From contig JACKAE010000001.1 of the NCBI GenBank assembly GCA_020635205.1, positions 124,001-188,000 on the forward strand: 64,000 nt of DNA, read 5' to 3'. The translations under genes were made by a program, and so were the position numbers. This stretch comes from Ignavibacteria bacterium (GTDB lineage Bacteria > Bacteroidota > Ignavibacteria > OLB7). Numbering within the stretch: the first letter of the stretch is position 1; each line of letters begins with the position of its first letter. Below the pieces are notes generated by a model. The model saw nothing but the letters and a program-made list of their open reading frames with translations, ran no database searches and was not told where the DNA came from. Of this stretch, positions 33,127 through 42,066 are shown piece by piece.

Positions 33127-34353
33127 TCAATCCCTTGTGAGCATTTTCGTAGTACTATGGTAGAAGGCTACTCGCTCCCACTCTAAGCCATTCCCTGTAT
33201 TTTTGATTGCCCAGAAGTCGTAGTTCCCTGTCGCGCGATCTCCTGCATCGTTAAGGATAATCGGTCCTGTCATTCCTGTGTAGGATGCCGCCGTTTCGGT
33301 CAGCTTCTCCTTGAAGGAGGTGATGTCGTTACTGCTGGCGGCCAACCAGCTCCTGACGGCAATTTGTACGGCGTCGTAGGTAACAAACGCATAGATATCT
33401 GCAACCTGACCGGTTGCTGCCGCAATCCGTTCCTGCAGTGGCTGCCATTTGCTTCTCAGGCTCTCTTCCAGTGCTAACGTCGAGCAAGGGTATGTTGTAG
33501 CCAGTGCGAAGGTTGCCGCTTTCGAGTTCTCAAGGAGTCGTGGACTTTGAGCAGTGGGTGCACCTCCATACCACTTTACTCTGGAGAGTACAGGACGATC
33601 TGTTGCCTCAGAGAACATTTCCTCTGCTTCGCCATACGAGAGCAGATAGACACCAACCTTCTCGGCTCCATACTGTGCCACTGCTTGCTCAACTTCTGTC
33701 TCAAGTTCTTCCAGAAGTGTCGAGAAATCTGAACTTGTCGGGTCGTAGCTTAGGCTGTCGTATACGTTGCCCCCTTGATCGTTGTATTGCTTCATCACCA
33801 GACCTACAAGGTCATGTCCCCAAGTATCATCGCGGTGAACCGTGATGAGTGCGTCGAGTTTGTCGTCAACAACCATTGCTACCATTGCCTCGGCTTGATA
33901 AGTATCGTCGGGAGAGAATCGGAAGACGTTATCTCCGGCGATGCTCTGCGACCGGGCAATGCTTGCTGGGCTGATTACTACAATATCGTGTGCATCGGCA
34001 TACGACCGGACGCGAGCAACTTCACCGCTGCTCTGCGGTCCAATGATGACATTCAATCCGTCGGCATTGAGAGCTTCAATAGCTGACAGCGCACTGTCTG
34101 GCACTCCGTAAGAATTCCTGATGAGAATCGGGTTGAGCTGAACTTCTGTCCCCAGTTCCTGATTAATATCCTCAACTGCAAGTTCTATCGCTGCTTTTGC
34201 TGTTGTGCCGAAGTAGGAGATCGGGCCGTCGAGAGCCACAATTGCCCCGAGCGAAATCTCGCGCTTTTCAGGAGAGGGAGTGAGATCATCGTCGCCACAA
34301 CCGAAAGCGAGCAGTCCTACTGAGAGCAGAGCAAATAGCAAAAGGTTTTTCAT
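33127..34353 (-). CDS. Amino-acid-type ABC binding lipoprotein
   Basis: The 408-residue protein has a lipoprotein signal (LLAFGC, Cys19) and a type I periplasmic binding fold of the Leu/Ile/Val-binding family (ISLGAIVALDGPISYFGTTAKAAIELAVEDIN, IIGPQSSGEVARV, FRFSPDD). No permease or ATPase genes are adjacent, so it may work with distant transporter parts or act as a sensor. Ligand unknown. It is on the opposite strand to the flanking catabolic genes. Confidence 0.88.
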   Translation of the reverse strand: MKNLLLFALLSVGLLAFGCGDDDLTPSPEKREISLGAIVALDGPISYFGTTAKAAIELAVEDINQELGTEVQLNPILIRNSYGVPDSALSAIEALNADGLNVIIGPQSSGEVARVRSYADAHDIVVISPASIARSQSIAGDNVFRFSPDDTYQAEAMVAMVVDDKLDALITVHRDDTWGHDLVGLVMKQYNDQGGNVYDSLSYDPTSSDFSTLLEELETEVEQAVAQYGAEKVGVYLLSYGEAEEMFSEATDRPVLSRVKWYGGAPTAQSPRLLENSKAATFALATTYPCSTLALEESLRSKWQPLQERIAAATGQVADIYAFVTYDAVQIAVRSWLAASSNDITSFKEKLTETAASYTGMTGPIILNDAGDRATGNYDFWAIKNTGNGLEWERVAFYHSTTKMLTRD

Positions 34354-34590
34354 ACGTCAGCACTGTGCAATGAGTGGAATAACGAAAGCAAATTGGTATG
34401 GAGCAGAAGATGAATTGGTAGTGATCCTACAGGACAAAAGAACAGAAACTCTGCTGATTAGGCAAACTCATGCAGGAAATGTCAGCAACCTCGATTGCAG
34501 GGGGATTCGTTGTAGGGTAGTATATTATCGGCTTCAAACGGAAAACTAAGCGAACTATCATATCAAGCTGCCGAAGAGAGAAGCGATCTT

Positions 34591-35604
34591 ATGGTCTCAG
34601 GTCTTGTCATCAACGACGTCACGCTACGTGACGGAATGCACGCGCTGGCTCACCAGTACTCGGTCGATCAAATGCGGGAGATTGCCCGCAAACTGGATGA
34701 AGCCGGAATTCCAATCATCGAGGTGACGCACGGGGATGGTCTCAGCGGATCGAGTTTTAACTACGGGTTCCCGGCACACAGCGATCTGGAATATATTCGC
34801 GCGGTGAAGGAGGCTGTGACGAATGCGAAGATTGCCGCACTTCTCCTTCCCGGCATTGGAACGATTGAAGAGATGAAGGAGGCGCGAGAGGCAGGGGTGG
34901 ATACGATCCGGGTAGCAACCCACTGCACTGAAGCAGACATCGCCGCCCAACATATTGCCACAGCACGAGAGATGGGATTTGACACCGTGGGCTTTTTGAT
35001 GATGTCTCACATGATCCCGACAGCAGAACTTGTGAAGCAGGCAAAGTTGATGGAGAGCTACGGTGCTCACTGCGTCTACATCACTGATTCTGCCGGTGCT
35101 CTTTTGATGGATGAGACGAGAGAGCGGGTGCAAGCCTTCAAGAACGAACTCGGCTGCCAGATCGGATTCCACAACCACAACAACCTCGGACTTGGCGTCG
35201 CGAACTCTGTGATAGCCGTGCAAGAGGGGGTTGACCGAGTTGACGCATCGTTGGCTGGGATGGGAGCCGGAGCAGGGAACTGTGCGCTGGAAGTTCTCGT
35301 TGCAGTGTTACAACGGATGGGAGTAGAGACCGGTGTTGAACTCTATCCCTTGATCGACGGTGCAGATAACATCGTTCGCCCGCTTCAACAACGTCCAGTG
35401 CAGACTGACGGCAACGCTCTAATGCTCGGCTATGCCGGTGTCTACTCCTCATTTCTTCTCCACACCGAACGCGCATCGAAAAAGTTCGGTGTCGATTCAC
35501 GCGATATTCTTGTAGAACTTGGCCGCCGGAAAATGGTTGGTGGGCAAGAAGATATGATCGTGGATGTGGCTCTCGATCTGGCCGGAAGGGAAGACTCCTT
35601 GTAG
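34591..35604 (+). CDS. mhpE: 4-hydroxy-2-oxovalerate aldolase
   Basis: Cleaves 4-hydroxy-2-oxovalerate to pyruvate and acetaldehyde, passing acetaldehyde to MhpF. The 337-residue protein shows the metal site (TLRDGMHA, Asp14), HGDG, the two-His metal ligand FHNHNN, and the C-terminal complex-forming region. The length is standard for DmpG/MhpE. It is followed by a strong terminator, and completes the set hydratase, aldolase, dehydrogenase in this window. Confidence 0.93.
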   Translation: MVSGLVINDVTLRDGMHALAHQYSVDQMREIARKLDEAGIPIIEVTHGDGLSGSSFNYGFPAHSDLEYIRAVKEAVTNAKIAALLLPGIGTIEEMKEAREAGVDTIRVATHCTEADIAAQHIATAREMGFDTVGFLMMSHMIPTAELVKQAKLMESYGAHCVYITDSAGALLMDETRERVQAFKNELGCQIGFHNHNNLGLGVANSVIAVQEGVDRVDASLAGMGAGAGNCALEVLVAVLQRMGVETGVELYPLIDGADNIVRPLQQRPVQTDGNALMLGYAGVYSSFLLHTERASKKFGVDSRDILVELGRRKMVGGQEDMIVDVALDLAGREDSL

Positions 35605-35626
35605 TTCTCCAGTCGAGATAAAAAAA

Positions 35627-35657
35627 CGGAGTGTGAGTCACCCGCGCTCACACTCCG
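35627..35657. terminator. Convergent terminator
   Basis: A perfect 11-bp stem (35627-35637 with 35647-35657, 9-base loop) lies between the aldolase and the gene coming from the right. On the minus strand it is followed by a long T run (GTTTTTTTAT), on the plus strand by CTTCTC. Confidence 0.85.
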
Positions 35658-35700
35658 CTTCTCAATAAAAGACCGAAGCCTTTCATTCATTCTTTTTCTC

Positions 35701-38160
35701 TTAACGGACGAGCAATACTCGACTGGTTAATGTCCCGTTCAAAGAATTCACTCGCACGATATAGATTCCTGCTGGAAGTAGGTTCCCCAATTCATCTCTG
35801 CCATCCCACTCAACTGCTTCGCTTCCGTTTACTGCTGATTCTCCATACGTTCTAACTACTGAGCCAAGTGCGTCAACAATGGCGATCTGAGTAGCCTTAT
35901 CCGAGCCATTGAGCGAGATAGTTGTACTTGCTGTAAATGGATTTGGCGAGACTTGCAGAGCTTCGGAACCTGCTACCACCTCATCTTCCAGCACGCCAGA
36001 GATGTTGTCAATTTCGAGTCGAACAGGAATCGAGTAAATTTCGTCGTCGATCCGAAGTTCCAGTTTTGTCTGGAAAACTTGGTGGTCGATTTGCGGCAGA
36101 CTTGGGTCGGTCTCAACAGTGATCTCAACGTATCCATTTGCTGAGATCGTATAGGAAAGTGTTCCACCCCCAACGATCGAAGGGTCTTGCAAGTATTGGT
36201 TTGCTGATCCACCGAGGTCATATCCCATCCACTGAAGGTTGGCGATGTCGCCGCAAGGATTTGCGTTGATGCGAATAACCTCTTTTGCTCCCCCTGAACC
36301 ACCGACGAAGAGAGAGATTGAATCAGTCGCTAAATAGGCTGTCTGCAAACAGACACCGTCGTGAACTTGTGTTGTCTTCTCGTTCCCATCACGGTCGCGC
36401 AGCAGAAGTGTGAGTGGTCCACTCGGATCAACCCCCGGCTTCACCTTGAAGAGAGCCTCCGCATCGAATTCTGGATCGAATGGGCGGTCGAATGATTTCC
36501 GCTCCCATCCCGGACTGTTGTATGGAGCAACTTCGTCAACCCCGCTAAAATAGGATTGTGCTTGGTCGGAGACGATGACGTTTACCTGGCTTGTAGTTGG
36601 CGTCGTCTTTTCGACGATGTGTGGTGGAGTAACGTCGGCCTCAACTTGAGCTGACCAGTGAGGCAGTTCCCAGGCGATTGAGATGTTCCCTTCCGGGGTG
36701 GAACCGTTATCTCCACTTACTCTTCCCGAGAAGAGGGCTCCGTTCGATGAGTGGAGAGCATGTCCACCCGGCGCAATTTTTCCTTTGAAGCTCCATAGGT
36801 CGCCGGTAATTCGGGCTACTGTGCCGTTCGGGATACTACTTACTGGCAGACCGTCGAGCGTGATGTTATCAAATGGATTTCCAGATCCCTTCGCAAGGAG
36901 ATCGAGGTCGAAATCTCTAAACTTAACAGTGTCTTTTGAGACGATTAAGATCGGTAGAGCGAAAACTGAGTGAGCCGAATAACTATTTGTCGGAACCAGA
37001 CGAATAAGAGCCGGACTTGCCTCAACGTTTGGATAGTTTCCGTTGCTTCGCCGGATTTGGGTTAGCATAAATGGTTTGTCGGCAGTCCATCGGGTCGGCC
37101 CGTTTAGTTGCATACCTTCTGGGGCGAAGATGTCGATAACTTGCCCGGCCCACTGTGCAGAGATAGAGCGTTGGTCGATAAACTTGCCGGTATTGTCGTA
37201 CAGGCTGACCTGAATTGTTGTTCCCCCTTTCAAGGTAACAATGCGGAATCGATCCCCATCATTTCGGGTTGGAGTTGCAACATATTCTTGTCCCCATTGA
37301 TTCGCGTCAGCATCAGTTGGCATTTGCATGGTTGCATGCCAAGCAGAGTAGACCTGGTTGTTGAAGCGTTCCGTGGGATTACTTGAGAGAGCTGTTCCAC
37401 TGTGCCCTGCTACAACGCCGACCGGTTTGCTCGATTCAATCAACGTGCCGCTCAGGTCCATTGATCCTCGCGTCCCCTCTGCAGTGTTCGCTAACAACAA
37501 CCACGTCTCGCCTCGGTTCAGCGTGTCCCGAATTCTCTCTCCTGCACTCCACTGCGAAACGTTTGCACTCGGGTAGACCGAGATGATCGTCTCATCGTAG
37601 GCGGCGGTAATTGTCAGTTGGCTTGTGATCTCATTTGGATCTACTGTCGAAGGGGTTGATGTTGCTGGCAGGGCTGTCACCAAATAAGTCTGTCCCCAAC
37701 GGTCAACCGGAAGGAGAGGGTAGACACCACTTGAACTCTGACGCGCACTGATTACCGAAACAGAGACCGGCGCGCGCGAGGTTAGCCGGACACTACGTTT
37801 AGATGCTTCTCCGTTGTGGTTTGCGCGGCCAGGATAATCTGGTTCGAGCGTTCTCAGGATCGGAACCATCTTTACTTCACCTGCCTGAATGGAGAACGTT
37901 TGCGTTGTCCAGGTGGTGATTGGAACCAGTGGATCAGCCGGAATATCTGGAATCTCGATTGTCCCATTCGTTGCCACTTCCGATGTAATCATCAACCCCA
38001 TGAACCGATCTAATTTGTTCGGATCGGAGAGAGGAAACGAAATGAAGTATTCTGTTCCGGAGTAGGTGGGAGCTTCAGAGGCATTCTGTGCCAGTGATCT
38101 GCCTACTGTAAGGAGGGTCAGTAGCGGAATTAGAACCAGTGTATAACGTAGGAATTTCAT
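35701..38160 (-). CDS. Large sorted protein with IgGFc-binding-like domain
   Basis: From ATG 38160 the protein has 819 residues (an upstream ATG at 38202 would add 14). The signal peptide ends SLAQ. Residues about 30-400 carry an IgGFc-binding-like N-terminal domain (GTEYFISFPLSDP, WGQTYLVTALPA, WHATMQMPTD, then WGQEYVATP), seen in bacterial adhesin-type proteins. The middle has beta-sandwich repeats. The last 85 residues are a type IX sorting domain with FlgD-like end (LQVSPNPFTASTTISL, GRDELGNLLPAGIYIVRV). It is probably exposed on the cell surface. Confidence 0.88.
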   Translation of the reverse strand: MKFLRYTLVLIPLLTLLTVGRSLAQNASEAPTYSGTEYFISFPLSDPNKLDRFMGLMITSEVATNGTIEIPDIPADPLVPITTWTTQTFSIQAGEVKMVPILRTLEPDYPGRANHNGEASKRSVRLTSRAPVSVSVISARQSSSGVYPLLPVDRWGQTYLVTALPATSTPSTVDPNEITSQLTITAAYDETIISVYPSANVSQWSAGERIRDTLNRGETWLLLANTAEGTRGSMDLSGTLIESSKPVGVVAGHSGTALSSNPTERFNNQVYSAWHATMQMPTDADANQWGQEYVATPTRNDGDRFRIVTLKGGTTIQVSLYDNTGKFIDQRSISAQWAGQVIDIFAPEGMQLNGPTRWTADKPFMLTQIRRSNGNYPNVEASPALIRLVPTNSYSAHSVFALPILIVSKDTVKFRDFDLDLLAKGSGNPFDNITLDGLPVSSIPNGTVARITGDLWSFKGKIAPGGHALHSSNGALFSGRVSGDNGSTPEGNISIAWELPHWSAQVEADVTPPHIVEKTTPTTSQVNVIVSDQAQSYFSGVDEVAPYNSPGWERKSFDRPFDPEFDAEALFKVKPGVDPSGPLTLLLRDRDGNEKTTQVHDGVCLQTAYLATDSISLFVGGSGGAKEVIRINANPCGDIANLQWMGYDLGGSANQYLQDPSIVGGGTLSYTISANGYVEITVETDPSLPQIDHQVFQTKLELRIDDEIYSIPVRLEIDNISGVLEDEVVAGSEALQVSPNPFTASTTISLNGSDKATQIAIVDALGSVVRTYGESAVNGSEAVEWDGRDELGNLLPAGIYIVRVNSLNGTLTSRVLLVR

Positions 38161-38217
38161 TAGTCTCTTTTCTATAAGTCTATTTGGGGAACTTTCATTC
38201 ATCTTGTCGACGCGCGA

Positions 38218-38913
38218 TTAATTTGCAGCTGGAGTGATCTCAATCAATTCTCTCTTCGATGCTTGCTGCGGAAGAACTTCAGAAGGAGCGTTGGAGTTCG
38301 GGTAGGTATTTTCAACGGTCATGATCTCACCGACTCCTTCTGCATAGAATCGAATCCATTCACTTGTCTCCGGTGGTGCATTAAGTCCATTCTCGTATTT
38401 GCGATACTTCACTGCAATCACATTTTCATAGGTCGTCCCCTGCACTTTTCTGAACGCATATCGTTCAATAATTTCTGCATGCCAGATATTGTTGTCTTGG
38501 TCAGAGGAGTTATATGAATACCACTCGTGACCTTTTACTAATGGGGCGAGCAGAGCAATCTCAGCACTCAGTCCTACTTCTCCGTAAACGTAGAGAGTAT
38601 CCTTGCTCGGTTGGTAGGATACTTTTCCAAAAAGTGCATCTGGGCCGTTATTCAGTACATACGTTCCTAATAAATCACTACTATTGGAGGATAAATTCGT
38701 ATCGATTACGATTTCCTGAGTGAAAGATCCAGTGTCGGAGACATTTCGGTACTTCATCAGTGTTCCCACTTGCGTCGGCCAACTGAACTTGCTCACATCT
38801 CCCCATACCGTCTCGTCTGGTGAGGTGACGCCACAGGAGGTGATGAGCAAGGCAGTGCAACAGAGCAATGCTCCGAGTTTGGCTGCTACTTGAACTGAAT
38901 GTTGCCGTTTCAT
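38218..38913 (-). CDS. Lipoprotein of unknown function
   Basis: From ATG 38913 this 231-residue protein has a lipoprotein signal (ALLITSC, Cys22). Its mature part is beta-rich with alternating polar strands (MKYRNVSDTG, YVYGEVGLSAEIA, WIRFYAEGVGEI), reminiscent of outer-membrane-attached lipoproteins whose sequence repeats 'YAxGVGxI'. An upstream ATG at 38946 is an alternative. It lies between the anti-sigma gene and the large sorted protein, all on the minus strand, so it could belong to the same regulon. Confidence 0.7.
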   Translation of the reverse strand: MKRQHSVQVAAKLGALLCCTALLITSCGVTSPDETVWGDVSKFSWPTQVGTLMKYRNVSDTGSFTQEIVIDTNLSSNSSDLLGTYVLNNGPDALFGKVSYQPSKDTLYVYGEVGLSAEIALLAPLVKGHEWYSYNSSDQDNNIWHAEIIERYAFRKVQGTTYENVIAVKYRKYENGLNAPPETSEWIRFYAEGVGEIMTVENTYPNSNAPSEVLPQQASKRELIEITPAAN

Positions 38914-38967
38914 TTTCTGCTGGTTATCTATAGTGTGTGTATTCATCTTTTCTTTAGCTATCTACCA

Positions 38968-40422
38968 TTAGAACCGGAAGAAGAGTCCGTAACGACCCTC
39001 TATCTGCGTCCCTTCATAGAAGTCAATAAAATCATCTGTTATAGAAGCGTTCTCGTATTGATCTAATCTGCTCTCCCGAATCTGCTGGGTAGTATATCGG
39101 TAGAGGCCATACCCAACGCCCCCCTGAACGCCAACTTGGTTTGTAATCAGATACGTTGCCAGCACGTTCCCACTTGCACGGAGTCGGGAAGATGAGAGAC
39201 CCAAGGTTCCTTCCAAGCCGAGGGCAAAGCGTTCGGTGAAGAGAGGGATACGATAGTTTGCGAAGACCTCCATATCGAACTCTGATGTCGATTGCAGTGA
39301 TGGAACCAACAGAGTGTCGGCAAAGCCGATGTTCTGAATCTCTTCTGTAAGTGTGACGGTGGAGAACGAACCGTAGATCAAGCGTGCGCCAAGCCCTACT
39401 CTTCCGTTCAACATTCGTCCAGTTAGCTCTATTGCTCGTCCGTTATAGTTCGGGTTCGACTCACCTTGAGTACGTGGGAGTGCGGTAATTCTTCCAAGTC
39501 GTTCGTTGTAGCCAACTTCAAAACCATTCTGCATCAACGTAATCGCGGATGACGATTTGTCGAGCGAAGGGGGATCGTCGGATTCGGATGAGGTAGACCG
39601 TTCGCTGCGAAGCACTTCGTTCGGATCTGTTGATTGGGTGGGGGGGACATTCGTTGCTGGAGAAATATCGTCCGCCGGAGTTGTTATTGGTGTGTGTACT
39701 TTAACTCCATCGTGCGAGTCAAGTTTTTGCAACGCTGCCAACGCCTCCTGACTGATGCCGATAGCTGGTGAAGAGCTTTCCGACGTAGATGGATCTGTAG
39801 TTGATGAGAGTGATTCTACCTTGTTGCTCGGAGCGGTTGGTAGTTCTGCTGCTGTCGGTTGCGCCTCGCTTGCCAAGATTTCACTGCTCTCTGCAACGGA
39901 TGGCCGTTCAACGTACTTATACTTGATTCGGTCACGATACTGCACAACTGTCTGAATCACGGTGTCAACCCGTGGTGTTGCTGCTGCGAGTACTTCAGGC
40001 GATGACGAAGGCATTGTTGCGGTGACAGCTTCTGATTTGTCCACTTGGGTTACGTTCTCAGAAACTGCCGGGTTATCCTCAGAAGTGAAAAGCGTTCCAT
40101 CGACGGCTGTGCCGATAAAGAATCCGGCGAGGCCTGTAACGAGAAACGCGGCAGCCTTCGCCAGCCAGCCACTTGCGCCAACAGCAGTTCCACCGGTTAC
40201 TAAACCACCTGTAGCTCCGAGAACGGCAGCCCAAACAGCATCATCTTCCTCATCGTTCAACTCGCCAATTCGTGCATCCTCCTCGAAGGCTCCACGAAGT
40301 GCCATGTGCTGTCGGAAGGCTGTGAGCTTTTCAGGACTAACCGACAGACGGTGAAGAACCTCTGCGGTCTGCTCATCGTTGAGCATCCCTTCCAGCATTT
40401 CCTGTATATCCTGTGTTGCCAT
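38968..40422 (-). CDS. Dual-membrane-type anti-sigma factor with beta-barrel
   Basis: From ATG 40422 the protein has 484 residues and four parts. Residues 1-62 are an acidic helical head (MATQDIQEMLEGMLNDEQ, EELN-type), a likely sigma-binding domain. Residues about 63-108 are hydrophobic, with one or two membrane helices (AAAFLVTGLAGFFIGTAV). Residues 110-295 are a low-complexity Ser/Thr/Pro/Glu linker. Residues 296-484 are beta strands with the outer-membrane ending GRYGLFFRF. It is the gene after the ECF sigma factor, with two bases between stop and start. This arrangement is that of Dma anti-sigma factors. Role of the sigma regulon is unknown. Confidence 0.8.
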   Translation of the reverse strand: MATQDIQEMLEGMLNDEQTAEVLHRLSVSPEKLTAFRQHMALRGAFEEDARIGELNDEEDDAVWAAVLGATGGLVTGGTAVGASGWLAKAAAFLVTGLAGFFIGTAVDGTLFTSEDNPAVSENVTQVDKSEAVTATMPSSSPEVLAAATPRVDTVIQTVVQYRDRIKYKYVERPSVAESSEILASEAQPTAAELPTAPSNKVESLSSTTDPSTSESSSPAIGISQEALAALQKLDSHDGVKVHTPITTPADDISPATNVPPTQSTDPNEVLRSERSTSSESDDPPSLDKSSSAITLMQNGFEVGYNERLGRITALPRTQGESNPNYNGRAIELTGRMLNGRVGLGARLIYGSFSTVTLTEEIQNIGFADTLLVPSLQSTSEFDMEVFANYRIPLFTERFALGLEGTLGLSSSRLRASGNVLATYLITNQVGVQGGVGYGLYRYTTQQIRESRLDQYENASITDDFIDFYEGTQIEGRYGLFFRF

Positions 40423-40424
40423 AA

Positions 40425-41012
40425 TTATCGTTCTCTGTGCAATTCGTCTAACCAATGGCCAAGACGTTCGCGCAGCATTTCCCGCCCCTTGAAGATGCGG
40501 AACTTGACTGTGGCGAGCGTCTGCCCGGTAATCTCTGCTATCTGGTTGTAGGAGTAACCTTCGTATTCCCGAAGAATTACTGCTTCGCGATAAATATCAG
40601 GCAGGAGTGCTACCTCATCGGCCAGTTTTTCGCGGAGCAAAATGTCCGAGTGTTCAGCTTTCGCATCAACTGAAAGCAACTCCTGCTCATCGAAGTCAAC
40701 ATAATCTTTACTGTTTCGCTGGATGTTAATGCAAAGGTTTCGGGCGATTGTGTGAATCCATCCAGCAAAATTTGATTCTGGCTTGTATCTTCCAGCGTTT
40801 TCGTGAAGGCGAACAAAGACTTCTTGCAGCGCATCCTTTGCTGCCTCACGATCATTCAGCATACGGAAACAGTAGAGAAACAACTGCTTTTTATAGCGAT
40901 TGTAGAGAACTCGGAATGCCTGATCGTCTCCACGGCTGATGCGACGCATCAACTCGTTGTCTTCATGCGTCGTTTTCGTTGTGCGGGATCGTATCAAAGT
41001 CTCCGTAAGCAT
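40425..41012 (-). CDS. ECF sigma factor, module 1
   Basis: From ATG 41012 it has 195 residues; a start at 41084 would add 24 mostly basic residues. Region 2 (about 40-95: YKKQLFLYCFRMLNDREAAKDALQEVFVRL, which binds -10 DNA and core polymerase) and region 4 (about 130-190: LPDIYREAVILREYEGYSYNQIAEITGQTLATVKFRIFKGRE) are intact. It is encoded immediately before its presumed anti-sigma factor, so the two probably form an autoregulated pair. Target promoters are unknown. Confidence 0.92.
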   Translation of the reverse strand: MLTETLIRSRTTKTTHEDNELMRRISRGDDQAFRVLYNRYKKQLFLYCFRMLNDREAAKDALQEVFVRLHENAGRYKPESNFAGWIHTIARNLCINIQRNSKDYVDFDEQELLSVDAKAEHSDILLREKLADEVALLPDIYREAVILREYEGYSYNQIAEITGQTLATVKFRIFKGREMLRERLGHWLDELHRER

Positions 41013-41177
41013 TCCGAAAAAGGTGTTCAGTAAGCTGGCTGCTGCGCCGGAACGGCCGGGGCGCCGCCGTCTCGAACGCACCAACGCATAAGCCGTATCT
41101 CTAACACATCAGTTCTGATTTTGTTAGTGGAGAGAGGATTTCTCTCACATATTTTCTGTAATGGTAATCTACGTAGT

Positions 41178-41957
41178 GTGAAGGCATTTTCTTCCGATAT
41201 TCCTGCTCTGTTTTATCCCGAATTGGTCAGTCCGGGGGAAAAACTCTATTTGGAGGGGGATGAATCCCGCCATATACGTGCGTTGCGGCTTCACTCCGGG
41301 GATTCTGTTCAGTTGCTGAGCGGAACTGGTTGGCGCTCATTTGGGGTTCTTGAAGAAGGGGATCGTGGAAGATTTCACGTTAGGGTAGAGAATTGTCTCT
41401 TTGAAGGGGAAGACTCAGGAACGTATATTGGCCTTGCAATCGGCCTTCTCTCCGATAAAAATCGGATGGAGTGGTTGGTTGAAAAAGCTGTAGAGTTGGG
41501 GGTTCGGTCGATTCAACCATTTCGGAGTGAGCGTGCTGAAGGATTCTTTAGGGGAGATCGACTCCACCGCGTTGCCGTTGCAGCCTTGAAACAATCGCAA
41601 CGAGTCTGGCTGCCAGAGATCGGTGAGCCAGTTGACTGGAGTGGTCTGGCAAACGTTGTTTCATCATACAATGTTGTTCTCATCTGCCACGAGCAGGAGA
41701 GTGCCGACGAAGATTTGCTAACTGCTCTCCACAACGTCGGGAACCAGCAGAGAATGCTGATTCTTGTCGGTCCAGAAGGGGGGTTCTCTGAAGAAGAGGT
41801 GGAGCGAGGACGTGAAGAGTTCAATGCAAGAATTGTCTCACTTGGGCAGACAAGATTGCGATCCGAGACAGCGGCAATTGTAGCGCTTGCGGCTGCAGAG
41901 TTAAGAAATTCAATAGTAAAAGTTCAAAATTCAAAAGAAGAGGAAAGAAGCGTATAG
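41178..41957 (+). CDS. rsmE: 16S rRNA m3U1498 methyltransferase
   Basis: RsmE methylates U1498 in the decoding region of 16S rRNA. From GTG 41178 the protein has 259 residues; no ATG is available in frame. N-terminal PUA-like domain (YLEGDESRHIRALRL) and C-terminal SPOUT knot (IGLLSDKNRMEWLVEKAVELGV, LVGPEGGFSEEEV, LGQTRLRSETAAIVAL) are complete. A TTG start at 41121 would add 19 unconserved residues. It is divergent from the sigma-factor gene across a gap of 165 bases. Confidence 0.9.
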   Translation: MKAFSSDIPALFYPELVSPGEKLYLEGDESRHIRALRLHSGDSVQLLSGTGWRSFGVLEEGDRGRFHVRVENCLFEGEDSGTYIGLAIGLLSDKNRMEWLVEKAVELGVRSIQPFRSERAEGFFRGDRLHRVAVAALKQSQRVWLPEIGEPVDWSGLANVVSSYNVVLICHEQESADEDLLTALHNVGNQQRMLILVGPEGGFSEEEVERGREEFNARIVSLGQTRLRSETAAIVALAAAELRNSIVKVQNSKEEERSV

Positions 41958-42066
41958 GAGAAGAGCGAGCGTTTGGTATCTATCGAAGCAAGTTCTTCTC
42001 ATCATTCTACGCTTCCCTTCGTTTGAACATCAACTTCGGGCAGAGCACTTAAATTTTCAATGACCT

